Assembly (NCBI GenBank): GCA_030610025.1
Contig: JAUWSP010000067.1
Span: 1 to 9,492 of the forward strand
Length of the DNA stretch: 9,492 nt
Direction of reading: 5' to 3'
Origin: Acidobacteriota bacterium
GTDB taxonomy: Bacteria; Acidobacteriota; Thermoanaerobaculia; Multivoradales; JAHEKO01
A model generated the notes under the pieces. It made no database searches, was not told where the DNA came from, and saw only the letters and a program-made list of their open reading frames with translations. A program made the translations under genes and the position numbers. This document shows positions 1 through 8,093 of the stretch, in pieces (positions within the stretch are counted from its first letter, which is position 1; every line of letters begins with the position of its first letter).

Positions 1-254
1 ACGGTGATGCCCGCCGTTACGCCGTCGAGAGCGAGCTGACCGGATACAAGCCGCTACCGCCAGGGATCAGAAAGAACCTGGCGCGAGGCAAACCGATGCC
101 GCCCGGGATTGCCAAGACCCGAGCTCCGTCCTCGTTCCTGAACAGACTTCCCGCCCACGAAGGCTATGAATGGCACATTGCGGGGTCCGACCTCGCCCTC
201 GTCTTTCAAGCGGACATGTCGATCTCCGGTGTCCTGAAGGACGTCTTCAAGTAG
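1..254 (+). CDS. CigR/RcnB-like periplasmic protein, 3' end only
   Basis: The frame is open from base 3 to a TAG stop at 252-254, giving the last 83 residues; the start lies left of the window. The visible part has two closely spaced PPGI elements (LPPGIRKNLARGKPMPPGIAK, split by ARGKP), then FLNRLPAHEGYEWHIAG, then a hydrophobic-rich end (DLALVFQADMSISGVLKDVF). This 'PPG-x-K-LARGK-PPG ... LP-x-x-GYEW-x-x-x-G-x-D-L-x-L' order is what I recall from the CigR family, which carries an RcnB-type domain. RcnB is a periplasmic protein linked to nickel/cobalt homeostasis; CigR was named as an anti-virulence regulator in Salmonella. In most lineages the molecular role is unclear. It is on the opposite strand from the metal-efflux operon, with another gene between, so a functional link is only a possibility. 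Family call fairly good; function uncertain. Confidence 0.7.
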   Translation, partial: GDARRYAVESELTGYKPLPPGIRKNLARGKPMPPGIAKTRAPSSFLNRLPAHEGYEWHIAGSDLALVFQADMSISGVLKDVFK

Positions 255-431
255 CCGCGCAGCCCCTCGGCCAGCCCTGTCCAGTGCCTACCCAAAGGGG
301 TGGCGCAACGGCCCCGACTCGGCGAGTACACTGGCCCCACCTCGACCTAGGCAGTCTCTAAGCTCAGGGGATCGGAGCGTGACGGATGCTCTGTGAAGAG
401 ACTGGCAGCACCTGACCTTGGAGGTGACTGT

Positions 432-1769
432 ATGAAGTCAAGGGTGACCGTCCTGCTTGTTCCCCTGCTGTTGGTGGCAGTATCCGTGTTTGCCCAGCAA
501 CCGGTGCCTGCTGGCAGCGAGTTTCACGTCAACACCTATACAACGGATGGACAATACCTTCCGAGCGTGGTGAGCGGGCCGGATGGCGCCTTCATCGTTG
601 TCTGGGATAGCAACGGGTCCAGCGGAGACGACACGGATGGGGCTAGCATTCAGGGCCAGCGCTACAGTCCTGGTGGAATCCCTGCAGGCAACGAGTTTCA
701 GGTGAATTCCTTTACGACCTACTGGCAGTGGAATGCGGATATCGGGAGAGACGCCGCTGGCAGCTTCGTCGTGGTATGGATCGGTCCAAACTCTTCCAAC
801 GCAGATGAAGATCGCGATGACATCTTTGGCCAGAGGTTCGCAGCCAACGGAGCGCCTGTCGGCGATGAGTTTCCGGTCAACACCTATACGACAGACTATC
901 AGCTCAATCCTACGATCGCAGTGGCCCCCGACGGCAGTTTCGTAGTCGCTTGGGACGGCCAGACCCTTCCAGCAAACAGTATCGGCATTCGCGCTCAGCG
1001 ATTTGCAGCCGATGCAACGCCTCTCGGAAACGAGTTTCAAGTCAACACGTACCTCAGGAACAATCAGCGCTTCCCTTCGATAGCCATGAATGCCGACGCT
1101 GATTTCATAGTGGTGTGGGAGAGTGACGGCTCCGCTGGATCAGACGAGCATGGGAGGAGCGTGCAGGGCCAGCGGTTTGCGGCCAATGGGGCACTGCTTG
1201 GCGGTGAGTTCCAGGTCAATACCTACACGACGGATAACCAGTACAGGCCGAGCGTGGCGATGGACACGGACGGCGACTTTGTCGTGGTCTGGGAGAGCAT
1301 TGGCTCTTTTGGTTCTGATACGTCTGGGAAAAGCGTGCAGGGTCAGCGCTTCGCCGCCGATGGGACGCCCCTCGGCAGCGAGTTCCAGATCAACTCCTAC
1401 ACCGACCGAAACCAGCGGAGTACCGCCGTCGCCATGGCCTCAGCCGGCGCATTCGTCGTCGTGTGGGAAAGTTACGGCTCCGACGGAACCGACGTCGCAC
1501 AGGAAAGTATCCAGATGCGGCGCTTCTCGAGTGACGGCAGGCCTGTCGGTGAGGATTTTCAGGTCAATACCTACACCCCATCTCAACAGTGGAACCCCGC
1601 CGTCTCCGTAAGTCCCGGACGGGAGTTTGTGGTGGTATACCAAAGCAGGGGCGATGATCCCAGCAACCCGCCTTTTGGCATCCGCGGCCAGCGCTTCGAG
1701 GAGAACCTGCTCTTCAGCAGCGGCCTGGAATTCGGCGACACCTCGGATTGGCCGATCACGATTCCTTAG
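432..1769 (+). CDS. Secreted seven-repeat (probable beta-propeller) protein
   Basis: I chose ATG 432 over the in-frame ATG at 393 because a near-perfect Shine-Dalgarno (GGAGGTGA, 420-427) sits 4 bases upstream and the product then begins with a clean signal peptide (MKSRVTVLLVPLLLVAVSVFA, cut before QQP). The product is 445 residues. Seven tandem units start near residues 30, 88, 146, 201, 259, 317 and 375. All are 58 residues apart except the third (55). Each follows the pattern EFxVNTYTTxxQxxPxxA, DGxFVVVWxSxGSxG, SxxGQRFAxxGxPxG. Seven short beta-rich units suggest a seven-bladed propeller. The last 20 residues (FSSGLEFGDTSDW...) resemble a degenerate form of the 'FSDGFESGDTSAWS' tail seen on many exported proteins of Acidobacteriota-like bacteria, possibly a sorting or anchoring signal. 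No catalytic motif is seen. The likely place of action is the cell surface or outside the cell; ligand unknown. Confidence 0.85.
   Translation: MKSRVTVLLVPLLLVAVSVFAQQPVPAGSEFHVNTYTTDGQYLPSVVSGPDGAFIVVWDSNGSSGDDTDGASIQGQRYSPGGIPAGNEFQVNSFTTYWQWNADIGRDAAGSFVVVWIGPNSSNADEDRDDIFGQRFAANGAPVGDEFPVNTYTTDYQLNPTIAVAPDGSFVVAWDGQTLPANSIGIRAQRFAADATPLGNEFQVNTYLRNNQRFPSIAMNADADFIVVWESDGSAGSDEHGRSVQGQRFAANGALLGGEFQVNTYTTDNQYRPSVAMDTDGDFVVVWESIGSFGSDTSGKSVQGQRFAADGTPLGSEFQINSYTDRNQRSTAVAMASAGAFVVVWESYGSDGTDVAQESIQMRRFSSDGRPVGEDFQVNTYTPSQQWNPAVSVSPGREFVVVYQSRGDDPSNPPFGIRGQRFEENLLFSSGLEFGDTSDWPITIP
519..1709 (+). repeat. Seven in-frame tandem coding repeats (period about 174 bp)
   Basis: Units begin at 519, 693, 867, 1032, 1206, 1380 and 1554. 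Spacing is 174 bases, except 165 for the third unit, which has lost three codons in its GS-rich loop. DNA similarity is highest around the GAGTTTCAGGTCAATACCTA core of each unit and decays elsewhere. This means old duplication followed by drift under protein constraint, not recent expansion. Confidence 0.9.
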
Positions 1770-1802
1770 CTCGAACGAAGCAGCACGGACTAGCAGGAGC
1801 TG

Positions 1803-1828
1803 AAAATGTGGTCCTTTTTGAGAGGACC
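1803..1828 (-). terminator. Weak candidate terminator of the efflux operon
   Basis: GGTCCT (1810-1815) and AGGACC (1823-1828) can pair as a 6-bp stem with a 7-base loop. Read on the minus strand the stem is followed by ACA and four Ts, 71 bases past the pump gene's stop codon. A second 6-bp stem, CTCGCT/AGCGAG (1835-1840/1852-1857), lies just before it. Both are short and the T-run is poor, so this is a candidate only. It lies between two convergent genes, where a two-way terminator would be expected. Confidence 0.3.
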
Positions 1829-1898
1829 TCTGGGCTCGCTCTGAAGCTGATAGCGAGACCCTCTGGAACGACTAGCGGTTGGCCGCATGTCATCCCGA

Positions 1899-4800
1899 TC
1901 ACCACCCCTTGTCGGGGTCTGGCCTGAGGTACAGGACGGGGACCACGACCAGATTGAGGAAAGTCGAGGTCAAGAGACCGCCCATGATCACCTGTGCCAT
2001 GGGGCTTTGAATCTCATTGCCGGGTGCGCTCCCTGCGAAGACTAGAGGCACGAGCGCGAGGCCGGCTGTCAGTGCGGTCATGAGAATCGGGGCCATCCGC
2101 TCTTCCGAACCCTGCCTCACGGCCTGGTCCAAGGTCGCCCCGCCAGCCAGTAACCGTTGGTAGTTGTTGACGAGGAGCACACCATTACGGGTGGCGATCC
2201 CGAAGAGGGTGATAAAGCCGACCATGGTGGCGACCGAAAGCACGCCGCCTCCGATTGCAACGGCAACGACTCCGCCGATCAGGGCCAAGGGTAGGTTCAC
2301 AAGAACCACCGCCGTGTCGCGATGACTTTGGAACTCCAAGTAGAGGAGCCCGTACATGGCGATGAGGATGAGAATCCCGAGAAAGGCCATGGTTCGAACG
2401 CTTCTCACTGCTTCTTCGAACTGTCCACCGAAGGTCACCAAATAGCCCCGCGGTAGGTCAATCTGCTCGTCGACCGCGGCTCGAGCCAATTCGACCGTTC
2501 CGGCCAGGTCCGCCCCGGCTACGTTGGCGGTGATCATGGCCATTCGCTGCACGTTTTCACGTCGGATCAATGATGGTCCCAGGATTCGGCGGACGTTGGC
2601 CACGGTCTCGAGGCGAACCAGCTCGCCCGCGGGTGTAGAAACGGGGAGGCTCGCGAGACGATCCGGCGCCGATCGGAGCTCTGCCGGCAGGAGGATAGCG
2701 ATGCTCGAAGTGATCCCGTCTTCGACGATCTCGCCGACTACGACTCCTTGGAAGAGAGCCTCGACTGCCTCGGCCAGGTCGGCCGGAAGCAGACCGTAGC
2801 TAGCCATCGCAGCGCGGTCGAAATCGATGACGAGTTGCGGAATCGCGGCTTGCTCCTGGTTCGAGATGTCGACGATGCCGGGAATTCCGGTCAGGACCTG
2901 CTCAACGCCGGAGGTGAGGGTCCGCAGCACCGCGAGGTCGGGGCCGAAGACTTTCACTGCCAGGTTTGTCTTGGAGCCCGACATCATGTGGTCGATCCGA
3001 TGACTGATCGGCTGGCCAAAGGAGACCGCGACTCCAGGAATCGTGGCCACCGCGCGCCTCATCTCCGTGAGCAGCTCGTCCTTGCCGCGACCCTTATCGA
3101 GGGGTGCCAGTACCACCTCCATCTCAGAGGCGTTGACACCCTGGACATGCTCGTCCTTCTCGGCTCGACCGGTACGGCGGCTTGTCGAGATCACTTCAGG
3201 GAAGGCGAGGAGAGCCTCTTCCACCTGCTGGCCGAGCCGGTCGCTGTCGGCAAGCGGGATGCCGGGCGGACTGACGATCGCAACGGTGAGAGACCCCTCG
3301 TTGAAGGGTGGCAGGAAGCTTCGACCGAGGCTGGGGATCAGAGCCGCAGCACCCAACACCATTAGCAACGTGGCGCCGATCACGAGGCGACGGTGCGCGA
3401 GGCACCAGTCCAGGGTAGGCCGGTAGACGGCGTGAAAGAGCCGCAAGAGCCAGGGTTCGCGGGCCTCGAGAGCCCGGGAGCGTCCGAGAAGCAGGGCGCA
3501 GAGTACCGGAGTCACCGTGAGTGCGACGAGAAGGGAGGCCGCCAGTGCCGCGATGAACGCGAGGCCCAACGGTCGCAGCAAACGACCCTCCAGGCCCGGC
3601 AGGAAGAAAATGGGTGTGAAGACGAGAATAATGATGAGCGTTGCAAACAGAATCGGGCTCACCACTTCAGTAGTGGCCGCTGCCACGACCTCGTCGGTCG
3701 ACCTCTGTTCGTCCTGTGGTTTCTCGCGTTCCCCTTTGAGGCGCCGAAAGATGCTCTCAACCGCGATGATGGCGTCGTCGACCAGGAGGCCGATTGCGAT
3801 TGTGAGCCCGCCGAGAGTCATGGTATTGATCGTCAGACCGAAGGCAGAGATCACGAGGACACCGGCCACCAGCGACAGCGGGATCGCCACTGCCGAGATG
3901 AAGGTCGTGCGAAGGCTGCCGAGGAACAGAAGCAGCACGGCAATTACGAGGATCGCCCCGTCGCGAAGCGCTTTGGTGACATTGCCGATCGCGACCTCGA
4001 TGAAGTCGGCCTGCCGGAAGTTCTCTGTCTCTAGAACGACGCCGCTCGGGAGAGTCTCCTGTAGGCGGACCAAAGCCGCGTCGATGTCTTCGGTGAGCTC
4101 GAGGGTGTTGGCGTCCGGTTGCTTCTGAACCGAAAGGATCACAGCCGGCTGATTGCAGTAGGAGGCCGTGCCGCGCGCGGGCTCGGGTCCCCAGGCGACT
4201 GCTGCGAGATCACCGACCCGCAGAGGGATTCCTCCCTCGACTCGGACGACTGCCGCCGCGATTTCTTCAGGGCTCTGTGCCCGCCCGAGTCCGCGCACGA
4301 GATACTCCTGGCCCCGCTCGACGTGGAAGCCGGCCGCGGGACTGCGGCTGGCTCGAGAAACCGCTTGGAGCACTTCCGCTAGAGGTACATCGTGCTGGAC
4401 CAGCCGTGTTGGATGGACGATGACCTGGAGCTGACGAATCTCACCACCGAGAGCGGTTACCTGAGAGATGCCCGGGATGGCGAGGAGATTGCGTTGCACG
4501 ACGGTCTCGGCGAGTCGGCGCAGCTCCATGGGAGAAACCTGATCCGAGGTCATGGCGATGAAGGTGATCTCGCCCATGATCGAGGAGATGGGGCCGAGCG
4601 CCGGTCGCTCGACCTGGGCCGGCAGCTCGACTCGCTGCAGCCGCTCGGTGACGATCTGCCGGGCCTGGTAGATGTCGGTTCCCCAGTGGAACTCGACCCA
4701 CACGACAGAGATTCCATCTGCGGAGACCGAGCGGAGCCGGCGGACGCCCGACGATCCGTTGACGGCCGATTCGAGTGGGAACGTCACCAGAAGCTCGAGT

Positions 4801-4985
4801 TCCTCGGGAGCCATTCCCGGCGCTTCGGTGATCACCGTGACCGTAGGGGCCGACAGGTCGGGAAATATGTCCACCGGTAGCCCGGAGATCCAAGCTCCCC
4901 CGAGGGCAAGTAGAAGAATGGCTCCGGCAACCACGAGGAGTCGGTGCCGCAGCGAAAACCGAATCAATCTCTCTGAGCGGTTCAT
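1899..4985 (-). CDS. Heavy-metal-type RND efflux pump (CusA/CzcA family)
   Basis: Inner-membrane proton-driven pump, 1028 residues, the usual length for the family. I chose ATG 4985 because GAGGAG (4991-4996) sits 5 bases upstream; an in-frame GTG at 4991 overlaps that site. Visible marks are an N-terminal membrane segment followed by LPVDIFPDLSAPTV, TM4 with GLLVDDAIIAVES (about 399-411), a large second periplasmic loop containing RTGRAEKDEH (about 604-613) and RIDHMMSGSKTNLAVKVFG (about 663-681), and late helices GIATRNGVLLVNNY (about 929-942) and PILMTALTAGLALVPLVF. The loop-2 and C-terminal motifs fit the heavy-metal RND group better than the drug group, but TM4 has VDDA, not the DFGxxVDGA of CzcA. 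By eye, Met at two of the three CusA copper-site positions may be kept. The upstream adaptor's stop overlaps its ribosome site, so translation is probably coupled. Substrate metal not assignable. Confidence 0.92.
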   Translation of the reverse strand: MNRSERLIRFSLRHRLLVVAGAILLLALGGAWISGLPVDIFPDLSAPTVTVITEAPGMAPEELELLVTFPLESAVNGSSGVRRLRSVSADGISVVWVEFHWGTDIYQARQIVTERLQRVELPAQVERPALGPISSIMGEITFIAMTSDQVSPMELRRLAETVVQRNLLAIPGISQVTALGGEIRQLQVIVHPTRLVQHDVPLAEVLQAVSRASRSPAAGFHVERGQEYLVRGLGRAQSPEEIAAAVVRVEGGIPLRVGDLAAVAWGPEPARGTASYCNQPAVILSVQKQPDANTLELTEDIDAALVRLQETLPSGVVLETENFRQADFIEVAIGNVTKALRDGAILVIAVLLLFLGSLRTTFISAVAIPLSLVAGVLVISAFGLTINTMTLGGLTIAIGLLVDDAIIAVESIFRRLKGEREKPQDEQRSTDEVVAAATTEVVSPILFATLIIILVFTPIFFLPGLEGRLLRPLGLAFIAALAASLLVALTVTPVLCALLLGRSRALEAREPWLLRLFHAVYRPTLDWCLAHRRLVIGATLLMVLGAAALIPSLGRSFLPPFNEGSLTVAIVSPPGIPLADSDRLGQQVEEALLAFPEVISTSRRTGRAEKDEHVQGVNASEMEVVLAPLDKGRGKDELLTEMRRAVATIPGVAVSFGQPISHRIDHMMSGSKTNLAVKVFGPDLAVLRTLTSGVEQVLTGIPGIVDISNQEQAAIPQLVIDFDRAAMASYGLLPADLAEAVEALFQGVVVGEIVEDGITSSIAILLPAELRSAPDRLASLPVSTPAGELVRLETVANVRRILGPSLIRRENVQRMAMITANVAGADLAGTVELARAAVDEQIDLPRGYLVTFGGQFEEAVRSVRTMAFLGILILIAMYGLLYLEFQSHRDTAVVLVNLPLALIGGVVAVAIGGGVLSVATMVGFITLFGIATRNGVLLVNNYQRLLAGGATLDQAVRQGSEERMAPILMTALTAGLALVPLVFAGSAPGNEIQSPMAQVIMGGLLTSTFLNLVVVPVLYLRPDPDKGW

Positions 4986-4994
4986 CGTCACTCC

Positions 4995-6560
4995 TCAGTG
5001 CACGTGTCCGTGAGCTTCGCCGCTGGCCATGAGCGACGAACGGCGGATCGCTTCACCGCCCCGGTCGACCAACCTCTGGCCGGGCACCAGACGGTCGACG
5101 AGCAGTCTGTCCCCCTGGCGCTCGATCACGTGCACCTCCTGGCGCGCAAAGCCCTCGCCGGAGAGCTGGAGATAGACCACGGCAACGCCCCCGTCATCGA
5201 CCAAGGCTGAAGCCGGGACGACGATGCCTGGGATCGTCTCGGCGAGAAGGACCTGAGCCTGGGCTGACGTGCCGAGAATGAGCCCCGCAGTGGGTGGGGC
5301 CTCGAGAAGAACGGTGACTGTGCCCGTGGCGGGGTCCATCTCAGGGGCTACGGACACCAGGCTGAGACCTTCCTCGAATCGAACCGGTGGCCCTTCGGGA
5401 AACGTCAGGACCACGCCGCTCACCGAGTTTGTGACCAGTTGCCGGGCGACTTGAGGCGCCAGGGAGACTTCCAGCCAGAGGCGATCGGTGCGAACAAGAC
5501 GGGCGAGTGGGTTGCCAGCAGCTACTGTTTCACCGGGAGATGCGCTGACCGAGGCAATCTCGCCACTGAAGGGGGCGCGAATCATGAGGGCGCCTGAAGC
5601 TCCCCCCTGGCGGGCTGAGTTCGCCGACTCGAGATCCTGAGATGCTGCAGAGTACCTGGCCTCCAGCGTCTCGACTCGGGTGCGGGCCTCTTCCAGCTCA
5701 CGCTGACTGGTTGCTTCGAGGGAGTACAGCTCCTCCAATCGGGAGTAGCGTGTACGTGCCGTCGCCAACTCCGCTTGGAGCGATGCAAGCTCGGCTTCCA
5801 GGGTCGGCAGACTGCGGTCGGAGGCGACGCGTGGCACGACGCTGAAGAGCGCCGCCCCCTGCTCGACGCGGCTGCCAGGGTAGGGCCAAACCTCGGGGCG
5901 AAGCACGCCGTCTACAGGCGAGGTCACGGTGGCTGCACCGCCGGCCGGAGGCCGAACTCGGGCCAGCCCGGTGACGCTGCTCATGAGGCTGTCCTCGCGG
6001 ACCCAAGACGTGGCAAAGTCACTGCGCCACTGTTCTTCCTTGAGGAATGTCAGGGGCTCACCGCCGTCGGTCGCGCCCTTCGGGGCAAGAGCCACGATCA
6101 CTCCTCCGGGGGATTCCACGGTTCCAACTCGAACTCGGCCACCCCTGACCTCTTCCTGACCAGCGGCCGAAGAGATGCGGAAGGCGAGGTCGAATTCGCC
6201 CGGGGTCTCAGTCTGGATCTCGACATTGAAGATCCCGGGTCGAACCGGCTCTGAAGCCGCGAAGACCTGCTCTCCGGCCACGCCGGAAAGCACGACTTCA
6301 ACCGTTCCATCGATGACGGGCGTGAAGCCCTCGAGGGCGGTGATGTGGGTATGTGCAGCTGCCGCCTCACCGGCGATCAGTGGATCGACCTCGGGAAAGA
6401 CCTCGTAAAGGCTTCCCCAGGCAGTGATCGACCAGCTGTCAGCCTCGGCGGGCTGAATCTCGACCGAGGATCCGGTACAACTGAAAAGGAGTAGGGTCGC
6501 TATCAACAGCATCGTGCCGGCTGAAGAACGGTAGCCCAGATCAACGTTGGTGTTTGTCAT
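4995..6560 (-). CDS. Lipid-anchored RND periplasmic adaptor (CusB/HlyD type) with extra N-terminal domain
   Basis: Membrane-fusion subunit of 521 residues linking pump and channel. The frame is open further upstream, but that part only re-reads the lipoprotein gene in another frame. ATG 6560 gives a proper lipoprotein signal (MLLIATLLLFSC, Cys at residue 28). Order: Ig/YtkA-like domain (about 44-148) with a conserved AHTHITALEGF stretch (about 69-79); first half of the lipoyl/barrel-sandwich domain (TSPVDGVL, about 213-220); coiled-coil hairpin rich in Glu, Ala, Leu and Arg (about 251-316); second lipoyl half (RAPFSGEIASVSASPGETV, about 328-346); beta-barrel (about 361-438); membrane-proximal domain; and a C-terminal HGHVH. 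The start overlaps the lipoprotein gene by 20 bases and the stop lies 9 bases before the pump ATG. The ribosome site is weak (GGAAG close to ATG), so coupling is likely. The extra domain and His tail may handle metal. Confidence 0.88.
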   Translation of the reverse strand: MTNTNVDLGYRSSAGTMLLIATLLLFSCTGSSVEIQPAEADSWSITAWGSLYEVFPEVDPLIAGEAAAAHTHITALEGFTPVIDGTVEVVLSGVAGEQVFAASEPVRPGIFNVEIQTETPGEFDLAFRISSAAGQEEVRGGRVRVGTVESPGGVIVALAPKGATDGGEPLTFLKEEQWRSDFATSWVREDSLMSSVTGLARVRPPAGGAATVTSPVDGVLRPEVWPYPGSRVEQGAALFSVVPRVASDRSLPTLEAELASLQAELATARTRYSRLEELYSLEATSQRELEEARTRVETLEARYSAASQDLESANSARQGGASGALMIRAPFSGEIASVSASPGETVAAGNPLARLVRTDRLWLEVSLAPQVARQLVTNSVSGVVLTFPEGPPVRFEEGLSLVSVAPEMDPATGTVTVLLEAPPTAGLILGTSAQAQVLLAETIPGIVVPASALVDDGGVAVVYLQLSGEGFARQEVHVIERQGDRLLVDRLVPGQRLVDRGGEAIRRSSLMASGEAHGHVH

Positions 6561-6864
6561 CGCTTCCATCCGGTGTTTGATTGGTTTCGTCTTCATGGGT
6601 GTGGTCCGCACCTGGGCCATGCGAGTGGCCAGCCTCTTGCTGAGCCTGATCCTCTTCGGTGAGGCCCTCGTTGGTGACCTCTTCGGGGTATGCCGGCTCG
6701 TAGGCAACCTCTTCTTGGATCGGTGCCGAGGCTTCGTCGCTGCTGTCGACGGTTGGAGCCTGCTGCTCTGCCTGGGGCTCGGATTTCGGGCTCGGACCAC
6801 AGGCACCGAGAGTCAGAACGAGGGAGAGGACGACGCAGGAAGAGAGAGTCTTGGTGAAGATCAT
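6541..6864 (-). CDS. Small His-rich lipoprotein between channel and adaptor
   Basis: 107 residues. The N-terminus MIFTKTLSSCVVLSLVLTLGAC is a typical lipoprotein signal with an LGAC lipobox, so it should be cut and lipid-modified at Cys 22. A long, acidic, Pro/Gln/Glu-rich and probably disordered linker follows, then a His-rich stretch near residues 79-90 (GHSHGPGADHTHED), and a charged tail. AAGGAG (6872-6877) stands 7 bases before ATG 6864. The ATG overlaps the channel gene's stop as ATGA, and the 3' end overlaps the adaptor start by 20 bases. That placement, the signal and the coupled frames argue for a real gene despite its low complexity. I infer a membrane-tethered metal-binding arm acting with the efflux complex, comparable in role (not in sequence) to CusF. 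No named family recognised. Confidence 0.8.
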   Translation of the reverse strand: MIFTKTLSSCVVLSLVLTLGACGPSPKSEPQAEQQAPTVDSSDEASAPIQEEVAYEPAYPEEVTNEGLTEEDQAQQEAGHSHGPGADHTHEDETNQTPDGSDDKHQR

Positions 6865-8093
6865 GGCACTGCTCCTTGGGAGGTTGGTTGTGTCGATTGG
6901 GGAGATTCTTGAGGCTGGCCGGTGACGCGTTCCAGCTCGCGGTGAGCGGCGAGGGCTGTTGCATGAAGATCGAGTGCGGTCATGTCGGAGTTGAACGCCA
7001 GGCTGAGCATCGTCAGGAGATCGGTGACATCGGCTTCACCATGGCCGAAGGCTGCCACCGCCCCTGCCAGCATCCTCTCGTTCGCGCCCACGGAGGCCGT
7101 GGCTTCAGCGGCGGCCTTCGCGAGATGACGGTAGGCCGCCAGGGCGCCAGCGCGGTTGGCCTCGACCTCCCGGCGGGTCATTTCCAGTTCCGCTTCTGCG
7201 GCGAGAACGCGGGCATCGGCCTGGGCCCGCTGGGCTTGGTTCCGGGCGAAAACCGGGACTGCCCAGGCGAGGCCAAGCACAGGCCCTTCAAAGGACTCGG
7301 CCCCGACTTCCTGCCGCTGCCATCCTCCGACCAGATCCGGTAGAAGGACGTAGCGTCCAGCACCTTTGTTCGCTAGCTCAGCAGCCTCCAGCTCTGCGAG
7401 AGCGGCCTCCTCTCGCGGATGGTTTCCGACCGGATCGGTCGCAGGGTGTAGCGCTGGCAGAACCGGTGTCGCATCGTCGTCGATATCGGCTCGCCATGCA
7501 CGAGCGGCAGCTCTGGAAGCCATGACATCGGCCTCGGCCAGGGCCAGGCGAGCGCGAAGACCTGCAGCTGCCAGGTTCAGTTGATGGGCCTCGAGCCCGG
7601 AAGTCTCGCCCTTCTCGGCTCGAGATCGCTCCCGATCGGCCAACTCGGTGACCCGGTTGGCCTGAGCGGCGAGCCTCTCACTGCGAGTTGTGGAAACGGC
7701 CCATTCCGCATAGATCCGTCTCATGGTGAGGCGCAGCTCGAGGACATCCTCGGACAACCGTGCTTCGGCTGCGACGGCCTCTCGCTGTGCGGCGTGGATC
7801 TCGGGCCCACGGGAGGGTCGAGGAAGCTCCCACGAGAGGAGAACGTCCCATTGAGCCACGGGCCCACTCGGATCTTCTCTTACGACGCCCAATTGTGGGT
7901 TGGCGAGAGTGGACGCGGCGACGATCTCCGCCTCAGCGTCGGCCACCTGGCGCTGGCGGGCCAAGACTGCTGGATGAGCCTCGTCCAGGGCCGAGAGGAA
8001 CTCGGCTTCGGTGATGACCGAGGGCGGTGGTTGAGCGCCTGCGATGGCGGTAAACAGGACCGGTATCAGCCCGGCCACGACGAGACGATGCAT
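6861..8093 (-). CDS. TolC/CusC/CzcC-family outer-membrane efflux channel
   Basis: 410 residues, normal for CzcC/CusC-like channels. A signal peptide (MHRLVVAGLIPVLFTAIAGA) leads into two similar halves of long Ala/Glu/Arg-rich helices with short strands, the outer-membrane efflux protein pattern. The first half includes LDEAHPAVLARQRQVADAE and TLANPQLGV; the second includes YVLLPDLVGGW, PVLGLAWAVPVFARNQ and a final helix ending HRELERVTG. It would form the trimeric outer-membrane and periplasmic tunnel that docks on the adaptor. AAGGAGT (8098-8104) stands 4 bases before ATG 8093, a strong ribosome site and the best in the operon. Its TGA stop overlaps the lipoprotein's ATG. The C-terminal tail after residue 395 is Pro/Gln/Ser-rich and probably disordered. 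No lipobox Cys is seen, unlike some CusC proteins. Confidence 0.9.
   Translation of the reverse strand: MHRLVVAGLIPVLFTAIAGAQPPPSVITEAEFLSALDEAHPAVLARQRQVADAEAEIVAASTLANPQLGVVREDPSGPVAQWDVLLSWELPRPSRGPEIHAAQREAVAAEARLSEDVLELRLTMRRIYAEWAVSTTRSERLAAQANRVTELADRERSRAEKGETSGLEAHQLNLAAAGLRARLALAEADVMASRAAARAWRADIDDDATPVLPALHPATDPVGNHPREEAALAELEAAELANKGAGRYVLLPDLVGGWQRQEVGAESFEGPVLGLAWAVPVFARNQAQRAQADARVLAAEAELEMTRREVEANRAGALAAYRHLAKAAAEATASVGANERMLAGAVAAFGHGEADVTDLLTMLSLAFNSDMTALDLHATALAAHRELERVTGQPQESPQSTQPTSQGAVP

Noticed and set aside
170..361. 63-codon plus-strand ORF over the CigR-like gene end and the gap after it
   Set aside because: It overlaps the recognisable CigR-like frame, has no ribosome site and no familiar motif. 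Bases 255-431 hold only the ribosome site of the repeat protein as far as I can see; no promoter boxes were convincing.
438..1040. 200-codon minus-strand frame opposite the repeat protein
   Set aside because: It mirrors the repeat pattern of the plus-strand gene, which has the signal peptide, strong ribosome site and regular protein units.
3393..4128. Two long plus-strand reading frames (213 and 203 codons) inside the pump gene
   Set aside because: Both are antisense to conserved RND motifs, have shadow-like low-complexity composition, and lack recognisable domains.
6561..6806. N-terminal extension of the adaptor by 82 residues
   Set aside because: It is an Arg/Ser/Pro/Thr-rich out-of-frame reading of the lipoprotein gene and would bury the adaptor's lipoprotein signal inside the protein.
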